The position numbers and the translations under genes were made by a program. A stretch of DNA of 52,592 nucleotides from a virus: positions 1 through 52,592 of IMG/VR virus record IMGVR_UViG_3300017760_000007, one strand, 5' to 3'. Positions within the stretch are counted from its first letter, which is position 1, and every line of letters starts with the position of its first letter. Below the pieces are notes generated by a model. That model was not told where the DNA came from. It ran no database searches and was given only the letters and a program-made list of their open reading frames with translations. Shown here piece after piece: positions 8,341 through 18,000 of the stretch.

Positions 8341-10538
8341 GCAACAGTTAAAATTCTGTAAGTACCAACTCCATTATCATCTATACCACTGTGAGTAGAC
8401 GCATTGTAACTTAGATTTGCTACTCCACCAGATACTGTAGGTGGCTGTATACCATTATCACCCTTAACCAGAATATAATAAGTCTCCCCATTAATGTTTA
8501 TTGGTATGGTGTGCGTATAATCTGCAATAAGATCGTTTCCGTAGCTACCTTGAACTGTTTTAAATGCGCCCGAGTCAAAAGCATCTTGTGCAGTATTTGA
8601 TAGTATTATTTTTGGTGAACCAAGAGCAAGTCCACCGCTACCTGCGGTAAGCGTACTACCATTGACTGCGGCTGTAAATACGCTACCTTCTTGAACTAAA
8701 CCTTGAACTCCAAGCCCCGCCCAATCTCTTCCAACACCAACACTGGTAATTGTAAACTTCTCTCCTGCAACAATATCTGCAAAAGCAGTACTTGCTTTTC
8801 TTTGGAATATAAAGTTTTGCGACTGTGCTAAAAGAGACTCAGTTTTTAAAGCAGGGAAAGATAAACTTCCTATCGTATTTGCCGGTTGAGCCCCACCGCC
8901 TCCAACTTCAGACCAAGGATTGCTTGGATCAGTAAATGCACGAATTGCTCTGTCGTCAGCAGGGTTTAAAATATATAGACCGGGCGCTTCTAATGGTTTA
9001 ACAAAACCATTGGTGCTTGGTATTGCGCCAAACGTCTTAGCTGTTGCCTCAAATTGTGCAAGTTTAACTTTACCATTACCAATGGTAGAAGTAGAAGAGT
9101 TTGCTTTGAAGTAACTACCAACTATGTATGTATTAGCTGTTGTATTCGCTATAGTATTCCATCTTAACTGTGTATCTACAACAAAAGTAAAGCTAGAATG
9201 AGTTCCAGTACCATTAGGCGATATTTCAATTATAGAGTTAGCAGATTCGGCAAGACCTAAAGTTATCTCGTCTCCATTTACCGCTTGAACATAATACACA
9301 CCTTCATTGACAATACCAGAAATATTATTGTCGCCCGCTTCATTTTCGAAATACTGTACCTTATCATTGACGACAAGACCATGAGAAGCACCAAGATTTA
9401 TTTCATGCGAATTCGAATCTATCTGACCAGTTGAAAATGTAAATATTCCGTCATTGTTAGGCCCAATATTAGCAACACCTAAACTTTCTATTCGGTAAAT
9501 CTTTCCAGTAACAATATCCGCACTACCAGTAGTTAGTTCAGGTGAAGATGACAGAATAACATTCGAACCTACAGAATCCCATTGACTTTTAACTACATTC
9601 CCTAACTCTACAATTTCATATGGCTCACCTACAACCAATTGACCGAAAGGTGTGTTTCCGCCTATTGTTACTGTGTGTTGTGCATCTCCATTATTAACTA
9701 TTCTAACAGTACCATCAAACCTAATACCAGACTCTGTGCCTTCATTAGAAAAATCGTCTGGTAAATATGTAAGAATTGTTTTTGACTTTTTAGCAGGTAA
9801 ACTACTTAGATTTTGCTGAACTACTGATGCTCTATCAAAAGGCTCGTTAAGCACTTCTTCATCTAGGGTGCTACCAGTAGTCGCTGTTCTTTCTACATAC
9901 AAATTCTTTAGATTGTCTGTCGTAACTTCATCATTTCTAGTGATGGTCATGCTACTAACATCACTCATATCAAGTAATTGTTGTGTTGTAATATTTTCTA
10001 ACTGAAAGCGTCTATCGCCATCACTATTCACAACTTTATGACTATAACTTACTCCTTTATTGAGGGATACGATAGTACCCTCAGTGAAAGCAACTTTAGC
10101 TTTACTGACATTGGTAAACGCTGTCCATCCCTCACCATCAACGAAAACTGAAGTGAAGTCTTCTCTACCGATAACCTCTAATGCGGCTCCACCTGCACCA
10201 GACTCTCCTGCACCAGAAGCAATTGCAGTAAATATATCTCCAACATCAGCACTAGATAAATCTGAGCCACCCACAGCTACCCAGTTGCGAGGGTTTAAAG
10301 TGTCACCAATATTAGTTATTCTATATCGCTTGCCGGGTACAAATGAACCATAGAATATTGGAGTGTCGTCAGTAAAATTTGGATTATTTATAAGCGCAGA
10401 TTTAAACTGAGTGTTACCTATGAATAGCTGTATGTCTCTACTTATTCCTGTGCCACCAAGATTATCAAGTGCGTTTCTATCTGAAACAACTGATGAACTT
10501 TCTTGTAAATTTAGATTTGTTACAAAACCTTGTGCCAT
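8337..10538 (-). CDS. 733-aa tail-fibre-like structural protein with repeated Y-x-I modules
   Basis: Large beta-rich protein, probably a fibre or fibre-associated virion protein. The N-terminus (VTNLNLQESSSVVSDRNALD, NLGGTGISRDIQLFIG) has the same kind of ALxNLG segment as the next gene upstream, suggesting a shared anchoring region. Four Y-x-I module copies are visible: about 10190-10342 (GKRYRITNIG ... DVGDIFTA), 9560-9633 (GEPYEIVELG), 9440-9512 (GKIYRIESLG) and 8655-8772 (GEKFTITSVG ... GSVFTAA). One HGL/VxY module lies at about 9205-9430. The start shares a TAATG overlap with the stop of the LRR gene, implying coupled translation. The stop overlaps that of the opposing 1070-aa gene, leaving no room for a terminator. 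Confidence 0.8.
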   Translation of the reverse strand: MAQGFVTNLNLQESSSVVSDRNALDNLGGTGISRDIQLFIGNTQFKSALINNPNFTDDTPIFYGSFVPGKRYRITNIGDTLNPRNWVAVGGSDLSSADVGDIFTAIASGAGESGAGGAALEVIGREDFTSVFVDGEGWTAFTNVSKAKVAFTEGTIVSLNKGVSYSHKVVNSDGDRRFQLENITTQQLLDMSDVSSMTITRNDEVTTDNLKNLYVERTATTGSTLDEEVLNEPFDRASVVQQNLSSLPAKKSKTILTYLPDDFSNEGTESGIRFDGTVRIVNNGDAQHTVTIGGNTPFGQLVVGEPYEIVELGNVVKSQWDSVGSNVILSSSPELTTGSADIVTGKIYRIESLGVANIGPNNDGIFTFSTGQIDSNSHEINLGASHGLVVNDKVQYFENEAGDNNISGIVNEGVYYVQAVNGDEITLGLAESANSIIEISPNGTGTHSSFTFVVDTQLRWNTIANTTANTYIVGSYFKANSSTSTIGNGKVKLAQFEATAKTFGAIPSTNGFVKPLEAPGLYILNPADDRAIRAFTDPSNPWSEVGGGGAQPANTIGSLSFPALKTESLLAQSQNFIFQRKASTAFADIVAGEKFTITSVGVGRDWAGLGVQGLVQEGSVFTAAVNGSTLTAGSGGLALGSPKIILSNTAQDAFDSGAFKTVQGSYGNDLIADYTHTIPININGETYYILVKGDNGIQPPTVSGGVANLSYNASTHSGIDDNGVGTYRILTVA

Positions 10539-13500
10539 TATACTTTACCATCCATTTTTACTTCCCAACCTCTATTTTCTATGGCTTGAATTGTAGAATA
10601 AATTGAATTTGGGTCTGTGCTATAACTAGTATCTAACTGAATAATCTGAGTGTAATTTAATCCAGTTGGTGTGTTGCTAATACTACCATCAGCAGGATTA
10701 GTCACGGCAACCATTATTTGATTTTGCAAATCAACATAGTACTTTGCCGAATCTGGTACGAACTGTCTATTGTTAACTGCTGTAAGTACATCTTCAAAAA
10801 ATGCTTTTATTGCATTCCAATCTGAACTGTTCTTTGACTGAAGTTCAGGGAACCTGTTATTCTTCAAATCAAGAGAGTGAAAACTGATTGCAGATGAAAA
10901 ATTACCAGAAGTATAACTAGACAAATTATTGAAACTAAAGTCATACTCTTCACAATCTGAGATACCAGTCATTGACGGTATAGTTCCCACCAACTGATTA
11001 TTGTTTAATAGTATTTTTGATATAGAAGTGCCAGCAATTATGTTAGGGATATTTCCAGTCAGCGTATTAAAAGACAAATCTATTTCTTCGAGACTAGTTA
11101 GTCCTGTTAGTGTAGGGACATTACCAAAAAACCCTAGACTAGTCAAATCTGTGCCATCAGTAGCATTGAACTGAGTAGAATTTCTTCTTGCGACTAATCC
11201 AGTACCAAAATCTTTTGGCTTTTCACTCGCAGGGAAGTTAGCATCAACATTACTGGAATCATGTTCTGATGGTAAAATCTTTCGAGCATACATTCCATAA
11301 TCATTAACGAAAAACGGAGTACCGCCAGCACGAATAAGACCATTTTGAGTTGCTTCAAAAGTCACGCCTTCATACCATTGCCAGGGATTGTCTGATAGAC
11401 CTTGTCGATTCCAAGGCGTATTGACCAAAAATCCGAGCATCGCCGGGTATGACTTCATTACTCTATAAAAACAACCTTGCTCTAAATCGTGTACTTCTTG
11501 TGTATTTGATTCATCACTTCCTCTGAATTTATCACCTACTTTGGGCGTAGACCCTGTACCAAATTCTGCGCTATTTGCCACCCAACCTAAGTCTGTCCAA
11601 TCTTGAGTTGTGGTAGTTCCTAAGTCCTTGATAATATAAACAAAGTGTTGAACAACTTGATTAGCGGTCAAATCTCTGAACATAAAAAGATCACCCTCTT
11701 TAACATGAGTTCCGTGCTGAGTTGCGTTGTTGTCTAAGTCTGCACTATTAGAAGGTATACCACCAAATTCCCAATTGTATGTTCCATTTGGTATAATTTT
11801 ATCAACTACAGCCGCATTACTAGTCGCATATTCTTGAGCAGTTGTATCTAACCCTCTATGTGTCGCTAGTGATGTGGCATGAGAAGAATTGCCACTAATA
11901 TCGCCCTCTGTAGTATCATTACCCGGGTACCAACCCATATCTTCATACTCAAATGTCAATAGTTTTATCTGATTTGGGTCACTAACTACATTCATCTGAA
12001 CTGACCCAACATTAGCACCAAATGCATCTTTTTGTACTTGATATATTCCGCCCTTTTTCATCGACTGAAATGGAACAGAAATTGACGAGCCTGTCATTAG
12101 TATTTTTTCTAGGTTTGTCATTCCCGCCAAACTTGGTATTGCGCCTACATTACCACCAGAAATAGATAACTCTTCTAGAGCGGCTAAATTACCAAGAGGG
12201 AAAGTAATGACATTATTAACATCATCAGAGTTTACCAATCTACCGCCACCCCAAGGCGAAACATCTATATCTAATTTTAATAGAGAATTTTGAACTGTGG
12301 ATAACGCTTGCCCAGTTCTACCTGAAGTTCCATCAACACCCCAGAAATCACTATATGCGGCAACAGGAGACAATGTATCACCATCTCTATTTCTTATAGT
12401 AATGTACTTTAACTTGTTGTCATTTAGATCGTTATTACCTGCATTAAATGTGTTGTTTGCAAATGTAAAAGCAATCCCACTTAAATTGATCAACTCTAAA
12501 GTTTCTAAATTAGGCTTATCGTTAAATGCTGATGACAGATCACCTGTACCACACAAAACATTGCTGTGAGATATACCAAAATCATGGAACTTGAAAGAGG
12601 TCAATGCTGTAAGATTTTGAAATAAATTGTGATCTACATTTCTTAACGCTTCTGTTGTGATTGCAGAATCGATCTTATTACTATCAAGACTTAATCCAGA
12701 TAGCTGAGTGTTTCCACTAAAGTTTGGTATATTGGAAAAAGTATCGTGATAATATACAGTATTTTTAAGAGAATTAGTATCAAATTTAACTGATGCTTGC
12801 CAGTCAGACTCTTCTTTTTTACTGGCTGTAGAATTATCTCTATATGGATAATTAGAAGTTTTAAATGGATTTGTTCTCATGTCTAGACCTTCCAATCGAG
12901 TGCTATCTAATACTTCATTTGGAATTATTGTATAAGAACTATTACCTACTTTGTATACCTCAACACTTTTCTCTTGCCCGTCATTGCCATTTCGTTTATA
13001 TGGAGTGCCATCTGCGTTGACTCTAACTAATTCGTGATGAGTACCAACCATAGTACCACTATACGAAGTAATTGCAGTACCACCCGGATAAGTTTTTAAT
13101 GTGAATAACGCACCACCACCACTAGTAGTAGCCACTTCATATATGGTGTTATTGGCACCCGGGATTGCTGATGACGATGTAAGTTCATTGATGCCTCCGG
13201 CAAGAGTATTGGTGCTATCAACTCTTTCCCAATACTGAACATAGTCTCCTGCTTGCAAGCCATGATCAGTAATGGTGAAAACGCCGGCACTGGTAAAAGT
13301 GGAGGGTTGCGTAGCAGGAGCGAATTTTACTATTTGACTAGGCCCACGAACAATTGGAGCAGTACCACCATTAGCATTAATACTACCATAACCAGGTGCA
13401 GGACCAATTCTTTGACTGTCACTCGTTCCTGCGGGCTGACCAAAGAGTAGTTTTTCAAGATTTTGTAATCTAGTAAAATCTATATTTACTACATTATCGC

Positions 13501-15016
13501 CTTTTAATGATTCTCTCAAATCCAAAAAATCTAAAGTTGTTGGCAACCTACTAAGTATGTCGTCATAACTTACTTCAAACTGGCTCGTCTCTGGATTAAA
13601 AGAGTTTGTGTTTTCTGAAGATAGATTATTACCTTTCATTCTAAGTCTTTTTAGAACAGGAGCCTTGACGTTAAAGTCTGGTAAAATTGGAAGAGCATTT
13701 CCATTAAAATTTAGACTAGTAAGATTTAGAAGTGTGGGAAGACTATATGTATCTATATTCAGTCCAAACTCGTCGCCAATTTCACCTTCACCAGTAAGTC
13801 TTAAATAGTTAATTTTTTCTGGAATATAAAATATCTTAAAGTTAGAGACATCAGACAAGTCGGTCTGATTGTATCGTGCGGCTTTATTACCATTCTCTAA
13901 ACTATCACTATCGTCTACTGCGGTTGGTGAAGAATCTAAAACTTCCACAGTATTTGCAGGATCATTCGGAAACTGTCTTTCAAATGTTACTGGTATAGTT
14001 CCTATACTATCGAATAGAAAGCCTTGACTACCATCAGCTTGCTGAACATCTTTGTTTACTCCAACACGAAAATCTAGTGCATTACCAACACCTGGAGCAG
14101 GCATACCAGACAAAGTTATCGGCAAGCCCTTTACAGCAGGTACTTTTTTATACGCACCGTTTATATACAACTCTATGATGTGTGTAGGTTGCTCTGATCT
14201 ATACTTTTTAACAAGAGGTGCTGTAGTTAAACTTAACGAAGATACCGATAAAAACTCTCCATTGTTTTTTAACTGACCACCATATAAAATATGATCATCT
14301 GGGTTTTGTGGAGCAACACCCACAGGAGACCAAGAAGAAACTCTAGATGTTGATATATCTGCCGATACATAATTCCAGTATTGATACAGTGTGAATGTAC
14401 CGCTTCCAAAACTTGTTATTGTGCCACCATTAGTTGCATCTGCACTAAGTGTGAATGTTTTAGGTTGAGTATCAGTCTGTGCTATAACTGTATAATTACC
14501 ATCATTAAGAGTTGACTGTGACCCGCCTATGGTTAACTTATCACCAACAGAAATTTCTACTTCAACACCACTAGCATCCTGAAAGACTGTATTAGCAGTA
14601 AAGACAGTATTGGCTATTGATGCAACAGATGATGGGTCTATTGTTTTTTGAACACCATTAGTATCGAAATTTGTAAAATTGTATTTAATCGCACCCGCTA
14701 CCAATCTATCGTCTAGATTCAAGTTGAACTCTTGAGCAACTGGTGTTATTCCTGGTCCTGCAGTTGCACTAGGGATATCTTCAATTATTGAACTAACTTC
14801 AGCAGACGCACTGACTAGGTTAGATAGTATTTTATCTTGGTTATCAGTTAACCCAGAAACCAAGTGCAACTCGTCTAAGTTAATTATTTCAGTAAGGCCA
14901 ACATTCTTAATGACGTTAAGATCCTTTGGGTTTAGACCCAAATTGTTTAGTGCGAGAGTCTTATCTTCGACATCACCTAGATCGTTAGCTATATTAAGAC
15001 CGTAAATAAAAGGCAT
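10538..15016 (-). CDS. 1492-aa leucine-rich-repeat tail protein, probable adhesin
   Basis: Very large protein with many leucine-rich repeats. Clear ones are LLNLTSLNFNGNALPILPDF and PVLKRLRMKGNNLSS (about 13610-13740), LSGLSLDSNKID (12655-12720), NLETLELINLSGIAF (12465-12520), LEELSISGGNVGAIPSLAGM (12120-12180), and a regular block at 10840-11130 (SLEEIDLSFNTLTGNIP, ISKILLNNNQLVGTIP, FHSLDLKNNRF). The LxxLxLxxNxLxGxIP pattern is the classical LRR used for protein or glycan recognition. The N-terminus (DLGDVEDKTLALNNLGLNPK) resembles that of the downstream 733-aa gene. RVSG-type (about 14370-14590) and HGL-type (about 13015-13290) modules are inserted. Start and stop both form TAATG overlaps. 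It is probably displayed on the tail to bind a host surface molecule (inference). Confidence 0.85.
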   Translation of the reverse strand: MPFIYGLNIANDLGDVEDKTLALNNLGLNPKDLNVIKNVGLTEIINLDELHLVSGLTDNQDKILSNLVSASAEVSSIIEDIPSATAGPGITPVAQEFNLNLDDRLVAGAIKYNFTNFDTNGVQKTIDPSSVASIANTVFTANTVFQDASGVEVEISVGDKLTIGGSQSTLNDGNYTVIAQTDTQPKTFTLSADATNGGTITSFGSGTFTLYQYWNYVSADISTSRVSSWSPVGVAPQNPDDHILYGGQLKNNGEFLSVSSLSLTTAPLVKKYRSEQPTHIIELYINGAYKKVPAVKGLPITLSGMPAPGVGNALDFRVGVNKDVQQADGSQGFLFDSIGTIPVTFERQFPNDPANTVEVLDSSPTAVDDSDSLENGNKAARYNQTDLSDVSNFKIFYIPEKINYLRLTGEGEIGDEFGLNIDTYSLPTLLNLTSLNFNGNALPILPDFNVKAPVLKRLRMKGNNLSSENTNSFNPETSQFEVSYDDILSRLPTTLDFLDLRESLKGDNVVNIDFTRLQNLEKLLFGQPAGTSDSQRIGPAPGYGSINANGGTAPIVRGPSQIVKFAPATQPSTFTSAGVFTITDHGLQAGDYVQYWERVDSTNTLAGGINELTSSSAIPGANNTIYEVATTSGGGALFTLKTYPGGTAITSYSGTMVGTHHELVRVNADGTPYKRNGNDGQEKSVEVYKVGNSSYTIIPNEVLDSTRLEGLDMRTNPFKTSNYPYRDNSTASKKEESDWQASVKFDTNSLKNTVYYHDTFSNIPNFSGNTQLSGLSLDSNKIDSAITTEALRNVDHNLFQNLTALTSFKFHDFGISHSNVLCGTGDLSSAFNDKPNLETLELINLSGIAFTFANNTFNAGNNDLNDNKLKYITIRNRDGDTLSPVAAYSDFWGVDGTSGRTGQALSTVQNSLLKLDIDVSPWGGGRLVNSDDVNNVITFPLGNLAALEELSISGGNVGAIPSLAGMTNLEKILMTGSSISVPFQSMKKGGIYQVQKDAFGANVGSVQMNVVSDPNQIKLLTFEYEDMGWYPGNDTTEGDISGNSSHATSLATHRGLDTTAQEYATSNAAVVDKIIPNGTYNWEFGGIPSNSADLDNNATQHGTHVKEGDLFMFRDLTANQVVQHFVYIIKDLGTTTTQDWTDLGWVANSAEFGTGSTPKVGDKFRGSDESNTQEVHDLEQGCFYRVMKSYPAMLGFLVNTPWNRQGLSDNPWQWYEGVTFEATQNGLIRAGGTPFFVNDYGMYARKILPSEHDSSNVDANFPASEKPKDFGTGLVARRNSTQFNATDGTDLTSLGFFGNVPTLTGLTSLEEIDLSFNTLTGNIPNIIAGTSISKILLNNNQLVGTIPSMTGISDCEEYDFSFNNLSSYTSGNFSSAISFHSLDLKNNRFPELQSKNSSDWNAIKAFFEDVLTAVNNRQFVPDSAKYYVDLQNQIMVAVTNPADGSISNTPTGLNYTQIIQLDTSYSTDPNSIYSTIQAIENRGWEVKMDGKV

Positions 15017-18000
15017 TATTGTTCCTTACTGGTTAAAGATAGTTGTATATTACCATTTCCAAGAGCAGAGTCTATCGATGTTGCTGTTATAAAGACTCCT
15101 TTATTATTTAGTGCGCCTCTTTGAATACCCTTTCTATCTCTAGCAAATACATTATCTAATTCTACTGTTGTTGTATCATTAGCATCCACAAATATGGAGT
15201 AAATTATATTACCCGGTCTCAGGGGATTTAATGTTGAAAAGTCATATCTACAGGCAGAGGTTAAATCACTTTTTATAACATTAAAAGCACTTGGTGTTTT
15301 ATTATTAGCTGAAGATTGTGGTTGCACGATAGATATAGATGTATTCCAGTTATCATCTTCTGTTAAAAAATTAGGCGTATGAGTTCTTATCTCTCCAGTC
15401 TCACTAATCTCTTCAATAACAACACAGTTTATACGAGAAAAGTCTGCAAGAGCAAAAACTGGATATAGTGGTTGCGTATTGAAACTTACCGCTTTAGATA
15501 TTTTAAATGATTTATTTTGAAATCTTTCTCTTTCATCTTCTGTCGCTGTTGCGGAGGCAAATGTTGTTGCTCTCCAATCATCTTTTATGGTTATAGTTTT
15601 GGTTTGTATTACAATCTCTGCAACTCCGTTAGTGAGTGTATTAAAATGCCCAGTTGAGGAATCACCTGCGGAATCATTGTCTATAAAAACATAAGGTTTG
15701 GCATCAGACCCAACTGGTGGATAAACCACTTGACTCTGAAACTTAACTGGTGAACCACCAGTATTACCCACACCAGAATTTAGAACCGCAAAGTTAAATC
15801 CAACTTCAGAAACATCTGGTACGATTTCAGTCACCGATGGAGCAGAGTCCGCAAATACAATCTTAATTCTATTTGAACCACTATCTGGATCAAGCACATC
15901 TCTATCTATAGATTCTACCACATAAGTATTTACATCAACATTACACTCTACTGTGGATGCGTCTCCATTTGCATTGGCTTCACCTGCGTGAGATTTAGGA
16001 GTATTGGTACTAAGATTTAATCTTGGATCGATGTTTAATCTATTACCATAAGAGTCGTCAGACTCTCTTTCTACAAGTCTTGTACGAGCGTTAAATCTAG
16101 TTCCATGATGAGCATATTCAATAGTAGGAAACTCGTCTCTATCAAATTGAACTAGTTGACCATACTTATTAAACTTCACTTCTGGGTCTTCATCAAGATT
16201 TCTTGTTGAATCGTCAGGTCCGATTGGTTTGTGTGGAGTAACGCCTACCGAGAACTCAGCAAAGTGTTTTAGACCAAAATTAGAGCCAGGATCTTGAGCA
16301 TCTGGATTTAAAAAATGTATTTTAAACTTATTACTGTGTATTGGAACGTCAGAAGCAACAACAGTATGATAAGAAGATAATACTGCATTAAAAATTCCAC
16401 TCTCATCTGTTGTGGATAAAGTAGACGATCTGAAATCAGAAGAGTTTAGGATTCCTGTGGCTGATTCGACTGCCTGTGAGTCAACTAGATCATATGCATT
16501 TTCTTGATTGCCACCCCTTCTCTGAAGAAGATTACTAGTTTCACTATCCACATATCTACCATAAACCCCATTTGCTATAATGTGTGCATTTTTATCAGAC
16601 GGGTTGTATTTGTAAATAAGATTAGCACGTTGATTTAAAGCATTTCCACCTGTTGATGTTTCTAGTGTGAGTTCAGTCTCACCAGTACTGGAAGACTGAT
16701 TGTTACCGAAATATTTAATAACATAATCAGTAGCACCTATTCTCAAAGAGTCACCAACTTGAAGAGAGTCGAAGCTAGTGGGAAACTCTCTTAGTAGAGA
16801 GATTGTCATTCCGTCAATGGTAGTACCAGATACTCCTAAAGCACCACCAGATTCCGTTCCATTAAGAGTTCTTAATGTAAAGCTAGTTTTGCTGGCTAAA
16901 GGATTGCTGACAAGATAGTCGCCTGCTTGCAAATTAGCCGTTCCAGAGTTAACTCCAGAAACTCTTACATAAGAACCATTTGGTACAGGACCATAATCCT
17001 TTATGTCGTTTGTTATTGTAATTGTACCAAATGCGTCAATGCTAAGGCTACCTGTTATTGGATTACCTTCATACATATCGTCTACTTGAAAATTATTTGG
17101 AGCAGTAATGCTACCAATGGCTAATACCGATCCCGTGGCATTGACTTTAAATCCATGTTCTGTATATGTTTCACCAACAAGAAAATCATTAAATCCTAAA
17201 GTACTATTTGTTCTTGCTGGCTGTACTGGAATGATTGCACTATTGCCAGTTAAATTTCCACCTGTTGAATATTGTAATTTTAGTGTTCTTGATTTAGGAT
17301 TTCTACCATTCATTCTTATTGTTGGAGAATAGTTGAAGTGTACACCTTGTGGTGAACCTAAAATTTCTTCAAAATCCAGTCTACACGACTTATCAGAAGT
17401 TACTGATAATGTTGATGGGTAACTCTTTTTCTGATTGATATTAGGCGTTCCTACAGTATTTTTAATATTTTCTTTTGGAAGAATGCCCAAAATAGGAGTT
17501 CTTGTGTTGAACTGTTTAGTGTCTGCACTTACTGTCGATAGACGCAAAGTACCCTCATCGCCACCATCGATGTAGCAACTACTACCATACTTGTAAAGAA
17601 ACATTGGGGCACGAATGTTTTCTGTGTTTGCAGTATGAACTAGATATCTGAATCTAAAATCTGGATTTTCTAATACTGGCTCACCAAGACCGTTTTCAAT
17701 CACAAACGTATGCATAAGAACCCATCTACACTCACCAACACCAATTGGCACATACGCATAGAATTTTGCACCGATAGCACCATACCAAGAAAATTCTATC
17801 TTGTACATCGTAACATCTTCAAATCCAGTTAGAATGTAACCAGAAGGTCCGTTACCATCAAGACTATCGCCATTAAATTTATTTCTAGGTATGATTGTTT
17901 CCCAGAGTTCTTCAGTCTTACCAATACCCTTTATTCTTACTGGATTTTCTCTTGGATTATTAGATTGATAGTTCTCTGGTGGTGTGAGTCCTTGCCTGGT

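Noticed and set aside
8341-8360. Possible hairpin terminator after the convergent stops
   Set aside because: Only a 4-base stem (ACAG/CTGT) around an AT loop, no GC-rich stem or U-tract in either direction, and it is inside coding DNA.
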